A stretch of 64,000 nucleotides of DNA from Lacunisphaera sp. (GTDB lineage: Bacteria > Verrucomicrobiota > Verrucomicrobiia > Opitutales > Opitutaceae): positions 494,361 through 558,360 of the forward strand of contig JAQSCO010000060.1 of assembly GCA_029945445.1 (NCBI GenBank), read 5' to 3'. Made by a program: the position numbers and the translations under genes. Of this stretch, positions 60,130-64,000 are shown piece by piece; within the stretch, counting starts at the first letter, position 1; each line of letters begins with the position of its first letter. The notes beneath the pieces are model-generated. The model ran no database searches and was not told the DNA's origin. It saw only the letters and a list, made by a program, of their open reading frames with translations.

Positions 60130-60966
60130 TTATTGGGAGGGCGGCTGGAACCAGGCGGGGTATTTGTTGTGCAGCGCGCCGTTGGGCGTCACCTGCACGT
60201 TGACCTTGGTCTTCGGCATCTTCTCCAGATAGGCGCGCCAGTAGGTCTCGGAGCGCGGCGAGCCGATGATCTCGAGGAGCGCCTCGTTGGTCTTGCGGTC
60301 AAAGGACAGACGGCGGACGTGGTAGACGCCCTCCATCTTGCCGATGTATTCCATGATCGCGAGCAGGCCGCCGTCGCTGAAGACATTCACGACGACCGCC
60401 TCGTGCACGAGCACCTTGTGGGCCTTGGCGAGGCTGCCCTCGATGGCCTGGTGCGCCGCCTCGATGACGGCGTTGGCGCGGGCGGTGCGCTTCGCGTTCA
60501 CCACGTCGGTCGTGCGCTTGCCATCGGTGATGACTTCCTTGGTGACGAGCAGTTCGCCGGAAACCCGGCTGTAGATCTGGACCGTGGCGGTGCCTTCATA
60601 AATCACGAAGTCCCCTTTCGAGGCTTTCTGGCGATCCGTGACCGTGGCGAACACCACCAGGTCGGCATTCGCCTTCTCGCCGGCCGCGCGCATCTCGTCC
60701 GACGTGGTGCGGCTGCCGGTCATGACGGCGCTCGGGAAGACCCGGTAGTCCACATCGGTGAACTGCTGGGCGAGCCGGTTTTCCAGGTCGCTCATGTTGG
60801 CATCAATGAAGAGCAGCGTGCGCATGCAGCCCAGCTCGGTGATCTGCACCCGGACCTGCTGGTCGGCGGACGCCATCTGGGCGACCGCGAGGTTGGCGGT
60901 GACGGCGAGCAGCCCGGCCAAAAACGTGACGAAACCTGACTGAAGGGAGAAGCGGGGTATAGTCAT
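60130..60966 (-). CDS. CsgG-family-like secreted protein, first gene of kinase 14-15 operon
   Basis: 278 aa from the ATG at 60966, which puts a signal peptide at the start (F-V-T-F-L-A-G-L-L-A-V-T-A-N-L-A-V-A). The mature part has A-D-L-V-V-F-A-T-V-T-D, V-Q-I-Y-S-R-V-S-G-E-L-L and R-A-N-A-V-I-E-A-A-H-Q-A, as in CsgG/LpoB-type lipoproteins that vary in fold but share the two-layer sandwich. A sigma-54 promoter lies 14 nt upstream. The longer in-frame extension would cross that promoter. Confidence 0.75.
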   Translation of the reverse strand: MTIPRFSLQSGFVTFLAGLLAVTANLAVAQMASADQQVRVQITELGCMRTLLFIDANMSDLENRLAQQFTDVDYRVFPSAVMTGSRTTSDEMRAAGEKANADLVVFATVTDRQKASKGDFVIYEGTATVQIYSRVSGELLVTKEVITDGKRTTDVVNAKRTARANAVIEAAHQAIEGSLAKAHKVLVHEAVVVNVFSDGGLLAIMEYIGKMEGVYHVRRLSFDRKTNEALLEIIGSPRSETYWRAYLEKMPKTKVNVQVTPNGALHNKYPAWFQPPSQ

Positions 60967-60980
60967 TGTGCAAATGTATC

Positions 60981-60996
60981 GGCAAACCCCGTGCCA
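60981..60996 (-). promoter_or_regulatory. Sigma-54 promoter of the CsgG-like/kinase 15/kinase 14 operon
   Basis: Minus strand TGGCACGGGGTTTGCC, a full consensus match, 14 nt from the ATG. A nearly leaderless mRNA is predicted. Confidence 0.82.
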
Positions 60997-61052
60997 ACCG
61001 CCAGCCGAATTTATCATAGAATGCATATGCTTCTGGAAAAAGACGCCGCATC

Positions 61053-61068
61053 TGGTATGCAACCTGCC
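61053..61068 (+). promoter_or_regulatory. Possible weak sigma-54 site before the FHA gene
   Basis: Plus strand TGGTATGCAACCTGCC keeps TGG and TGC at the right spacing but has three mismatches. It ends 11 nt before the ATG at 61080. Confidence 0.25.
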
Positions 61069-61079
61069 GAATCAAACTC

Positions 61080-62771
61080 ATGCCCCGGGCCTGCCCTACC
61101 TGCCAAAGCGCCGTTTCCCCGCGCAGCCGTTTCTGCCCTACGTGCGGTGGCGCGCTGCCCGCCAGCGAGGAAACCTCCGTCGCCACCGCGCTGTCCAATC
61201 CTTCTTCTGCCGGCGGGCCCCAGTCCATTTCCACCCCCGCGCCGCTTCCGGCCACCGCGTCCGTTTCCTCCGTCGCCGCGCCGTCCTCTTCCGCGCCGGC
61301 GCCGTCCGTCTCTTCGGCCAGCCCCGTCTCCGCTCCGCCGGTGGCCGCCTCGCTCTCGTCCGCCCCGGTCTCGACCGCCCCGCTGCCCAAGGAAAAGTCC
61401 GCGTCGCCCTTCGCCCCGCGCCGCACCCGCGCCCCGTTCGGACCGGAGCTCTGCCCCATCGAGGTGGCGGTGAATTTCTCCCGCATGCTCGTGGCCGGCC
61501 ACGCCACCACCATGGAATTGCGCGTGGGCAACACCGAGCCGCAATCGCTGGAGCACCTGGAGATCAGCCTCGAGTCCCGCGGTTTCAGCGACCCGGCGAC
61601 CGCCACCTGGCGGCGGCTCGTGCCGGGCCAGCCGCCCGCCAAGATCATCGAGGTCGAGCCGGCCCGCGCCGGAAATTTCGTCCTGCAGGTGGCCGCCACC
61701 TGGGAAAGCGGCGGGCAGCGCTTCGCCTACCGCGGCCAGCGCGCCATGCGCGTGCTGCAGGCCCCGGAGTCCGGCAACATCCAGATCAGCATCGGTGACA
61801 TCCAGGGCAACGCCGGCACGGGCGCCAACCAGGGCCTCGGCGCCGACTACGGCGACGTCAGCATCTCCAATCTCCTCGGCGGCATCAAGACCCTCAACGA
61901 CCTCCTCGAGCTGGAACTGCCCGAAAAATTTCACGCCGTGCCGCTCGAGCTCGACTATGAGGTCAGCCGGAAGGCCTTTGACCTGCACAAGCGGCAGATC
62001 GGCGAGGCCCTGCGCATTCCGCCCGCGTTGCTCGGCACCGTGCAGCCCGGCACGATCTGCACGTTCGAGCCGGCCGACGGTTCCGCCCTGCCCGTCCCCT
62101 TCCGCCTCGTGGCGCGGCCGCAGCTCCGCCTTGGGCGCGCCCGCGCGGAGGCCGACTTCGTCGCCTGGCTGCTCCCGCGCAATCCGGCGAACGACGAGCG
62201 CTCGATGCGCGTGGGCAAGATCCATACGGTGGCCGAGACCCGGCCCGAGGGCCTGCTCATCCGCGACAACGCCAGCGCCAACGGCACGGTGCTCGACGGC
62301 CAGATGCTCGACCAGAGCGGCACGGTGCTGGAGCGCCGCGGCCGGCTCGTCCTCGGCGGCGCGGTGGAGGTGGAGATTGCCCGCTTTGACTCCAGCCGCC
62401 CCGGCGAGCCCCCGATCACCAATGCGCGCAACTGGAACGGGCCGGCCCACCAGGCGCCCCGCCTGCGCGGCGCCGCCCGCTGCGAGGTGCTCGCGACGGA
62501 GCCGCAGCCGCTCAACACCGCCTGGATTTTCACCGACGCCGCCTTCGGCACGAGCCGGTCGAACCCGATCGTGCTCGAGTGGACGGAGCTCGCCGAGATC
62601 CAAGGCCGCTTCCACCACTACCGCGGCTGCTTCTGGCTGGAGAACCTGGCCGAGAACGGCGTCGTGCGCGTGGACAGCCATTCATTGCACCCCGGCGAGA
62701 TCGTCCCGCTCGCCACCGGCCAACACGTCGCCCTCGGCAGCCGCACCTTCCGGCTGAAAGTGGAAACCTGA
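61080..62771 (+). CDS. Zinc-ribbon protein with FHA-like domains
   Basis: 563 aa. The N-terminus is a C-P-T-C ... C-P-T-C zinc ribbon, followed by a Ser/Ala/Pro-rich disordered stretch to about residue 105. A strand-rich middle domain follows (about 120-260), then an FHA-like domain about 345-440 (L-R-L-G-R-A, then L-I-R-D-N-A-S-A-N-G-T-V-L) and a second about 470-563 (H-Y-R-G-C-F-W-L-E-N, then R-V-D-S-H-S-L-H-P-G-E). FHA domains bind phosphothreonine, so it is a plausible cytosolic reader or adaptor of the kinase array. It is divergent from the CsgG-like operon. Confidence 0.85.
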   Translation: MPRACPTCQSAVSPRSRFCPTCGGALPASEETSVATALSNPSSAGGPQSISTPAPLPATASVSSVAAPSSSAPAPSVSSASPVSAPPVAASLSSAPVSTAPLPKEKSASPFAPRRTRAPFGPELCPIEVAVNFSRMLVAGHATTMELRVGNTEPQSLEHLEISLESRGFSDPATATWRRLVPGQPPAKIIEVEPARAGNFVLQVAATWESGGQRFAYRGQRAMRVLQAPESGNIQISIGDIQGNAGTGANQGLGADYGDVSISNLLGGIKTLNDLLELELPEKFHAVPLELDYEVSRKAFDLHKRQIGEALRIPPALLGTVQPGTICTFEPADGSALPVPFRLVARPQLRLGRARAEADFVAWLLPRNPANDERSMRVGKIHTVAETRPEGLLIRDNASANGTVLDGQMLDQSGTVLERRGRLVLGGAVEVEIARFDSSRPGEPPITNARNWNGPAHQAPRLRGAARCEVLATEPQPLNTAWIFTDAAFGTSRSNPIVLEWTELAEIQGRFHHYRGCFWLENLAENGVVRVDSHSLHPGEIVPLATGQHVALGSRTFRLKVET

Positions 62772-62816
62772 ATTTCAGCCTCCGCTCGTGCTTGGCCCGC
62801 CCGGGCGTTGGTCAGC

Positions 62817-64000
62817 TCACGGAACTGAACTGAGGGCGAGGCGGAAGCCGAGGAAGGTGAAGCGGAGGCCCGGCTCATCCCCGCCGCGGCCAGCGGAGCG
62901 GCAGTCGTTGGCGGAGTCGCCCCAACTGCCGCCGCGGAAGACGCGGAAGGCGCCCGAAGCCGCACCAGTGGGGTCGGGCACGCTGCCGCCGGCCAGGTGA
63001 TCTCGATACCAGTCGGCGCACCATTCCCAGACGTTGCCATGCATGTCGGCCAAGCCCCACGCGTTGGCCTGTTTCTGTCCGACCGCGTGCGTGGTCTTGC
63101 CGCTGTTGCTCTCATACCAACCCATGGCATCGAGATTGCCGGCGTAATCGCCCGTCGTGCCGGAGCGGCACGCGTATTCCCACTGCGCCTCCGTCGGCAA
63201 AGTGTAGCCATACCCCTCGGGCAGCCTCCCGGCTGCCCGCTCCCGCGCCGACAGCTTCCGGCAATACTCCATCGCCTCGTCCCAAGACACCTGCTCCACC
63301 GGCCGGTCGTCTCCTTTGAACTCAGAGGGATTACTGCCCATCAAGGCTGCCCACTGTGCCTGCGTCACCTCTGTCTTGCCCAGCCAGTAGGCTTTCGTGA
63401 GAGGGACCTGCGTCACCGGCTTTTCATTAGCGTCGCCATTCGCGCTGCCCATCTGGAACGTTCCCGGCGCGATGGGCTGCATGACGAGAGAAAGGTCGGG
63501 GATCGTCCAAGCCTGGCCAGTCTCGGGGCCGCGGAATTTTTCCAGTTCAGCGGTCAGCCGCAGTTCGGTGTTGCGCGCCACCTCGCCCGAGACCTCGACT
63601 GACTTGTATCCCTTTTGCTGGAGCGTGAACCGGTAGCTGCCCAGCTGCGTGCGGTTGTTGTAGGGCGTGCGGCCGATTTCCTTGCCGTCCTGCAGGATCG
63701 CGGCACCCGCCGGCGAACTCGTGATGACCAATGTGCCCATGCTGCGCACGAGCGTCACATCGAGATCGGCAAAGTCGTTCTCCTTCACCTCGACCTCGCC
63801 CGTCCACTCCTCATAACCCTCGAGCCGCACCCGCACCGGATACTTGCCGAGCTTCTGGTCCTTCAAGGTCAGCGGGGATTTGTCCAACGCGAGCGCGCCC
63901 ACGCGGACCTCGGCCCCGGCGGGATTCGTGCGGACGACGAGGCCGCCGCGCGCGGCGGCGAGCCGCTCGGCCGTCAGCTTTTCTCGTTCCTGCTTCGTCT
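62817..64000 (-). CDS. Kinase-type paralogue, 3' part: PEGA repeats and FGE domain (gene 16, truncated by window edge)
   Basis: The frame stays open to base 64000, so the N-terminal kinase domain, if present, lies outside. The visible part starts in a coiled coil, then PEGA repeats (L-V-V-R-T-N-P-A-G-A-E-V-R-V-G, then T-L-V-I-T-S-S-P-A-G-A-A-I) nearly identical to those of the DGR target, and an FGE-sulfatase domain to the end (F-Q-M-G-S-A, L-P-T-E-A-Q-W-E-Y-A-C, M-H-G-N-V-W-E-W-C, R-G-G-S-W). It is the closest relative of kinase 4 in the window but lacks its VR sequence. Confidence 0.85.
   Translation of the reverse strand, partial: TKQEREKLTAERLAAARGGLVVRTNPAGAEVRVGALALDKSPLTLKDQKLGKYPVRVRLEGYEEWTGEVEVKENDFADLDVTLVRSMGTLVITSSPAGAAILQDGKEIGRTPYNNRTQLGSYRFTLQQKGYKSVEVSGEVARNTELRLTAELEKFRGPETGQAWTIPDLSLVMQPIAPGTFQMGSANGDANEKPVTQVPLTKAYWLGKTEVTQAQWAALMGSNPSEFKGDDRPVEQVSWDEAMEYCRKLSARERAAGRLPEGYGYTLPTEAQWEYACRSGTTGDYAGNLDAMGWYESNSGKTTHAVGQKQANAWGLADMHGNVWEWCADWYRDHLAGGSVPDPTGAASGAFRVFRGGSWGDSANDCRSAGRGGDEPGLRFTFLGFRLALSSVP

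Noticed and set aside
56335..60939. Long plus-strand open frames (over 1500 codons) opposite kinases 15, 14 and others
   Set aside because: Antisense frames kept open by high GC; Arg/Gly/Ala/His-rich with no domain, and exactly complementary to conserved kinase codons.
1..64000. CRISPR arrays, tRNA and rRNA genes, prophage or transposase genes
   Set aside because: No regularly spaced direct repeats, no cloverleaf or rRNA sequence, and no integrase or transposase product was recognised.

Overview
Organism. The window is GC-rich and dense with genes. It carries no rRNA or tRNA that I can see, so its taxonomy cannot be read directly. The complete hut pathway, the large PEGA-domain Ser/Thr kinases, the FHA/sigma-54 regulator and the dispersed palindromic repeats suggest a free-living Gram-negative. 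A verrucomicrobial (Opitutaceae-like) host is my best guess, by inference only.

Layout. (1) 1-264: the 3' end of a ribosome hibernation factor and its terminator. (2) 457-5914, + strand: hutH-hutU-hutG-hutI, histidine to glutamate, with a 50-bp palindromic repeat before hutU and before hutI. (3) 5950-8567, - strand: two MaoC-fold hydratases, a CitE/HpcH-type CoA-ester lyase, a small membrane ORF and a Dps-like ferritin. (4) 8693-20091, - strand: a probable eight-gene operon from a sigma-54 promoter: two lipoproteins, a zinc-ribbon/SPFH protein, three membrane kinases (SLBB, TonB-C and Sel1 C-termini), a PP2C phosphatase and a small protein. (5) 20264-21913, + strand: an FHA-GAF-AAA+ sigma-54 activator without a DNA-binding domain, followed by two nested palindromic repeat elements. 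(6) 22380-27083, - strand: a complete diversity-generating retroelement (DGR): target kinase with variable repeat, template repeat, avd, reverse transcriptase, and a hicB-hicA pair in the same overlapping gene string. (7) 27114-60996, - strand: eleven more kinase paralogues with different C-terminal modules (PEGA, DUF2846-like, FGE/C-type-lectin, helical repeats, beta-propeller plus FKBP, beta-helix, polytopic membrane domains), with small membrane and CsgG/LpoB-like envelope genes. (8) 61080-62771, + strand: a zinc-ribbon/FHA protein. (9) 62817-64000: the 3' part of a sixteenth kinase-type gene.

How it fits together. All fifteen complete kinases share a nearly identical start (M-D-D-L-D-L-G-A-T-I-K-G-F, then G-R-G-G-M-G), and most have one membrane helix near residue 330-350 followed by an apparently extracytoplasmic module. 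Ten -24/-12 (sigma-54) promoters precede kinase genes or the operons that contain them. Kinases, a PP2C phosphatase, FHA phosphothreonine readers and a sigma-54 activator therefore form a plausible phospho-signalling and feedback circuit.

The main discovery is that one kinase of this array is a DGR target. A 130-bp template (24395-24524) and the 3' end of the kinase gene (24670-24799) differ at 15 positions, and all 15 are adenines in the template. The retroelement thus appears to diversify the putative ligand-binding face of a membrane kinase sensor. Long identical DNA blocks between paralogues show that the array is also remodelled by recombination.
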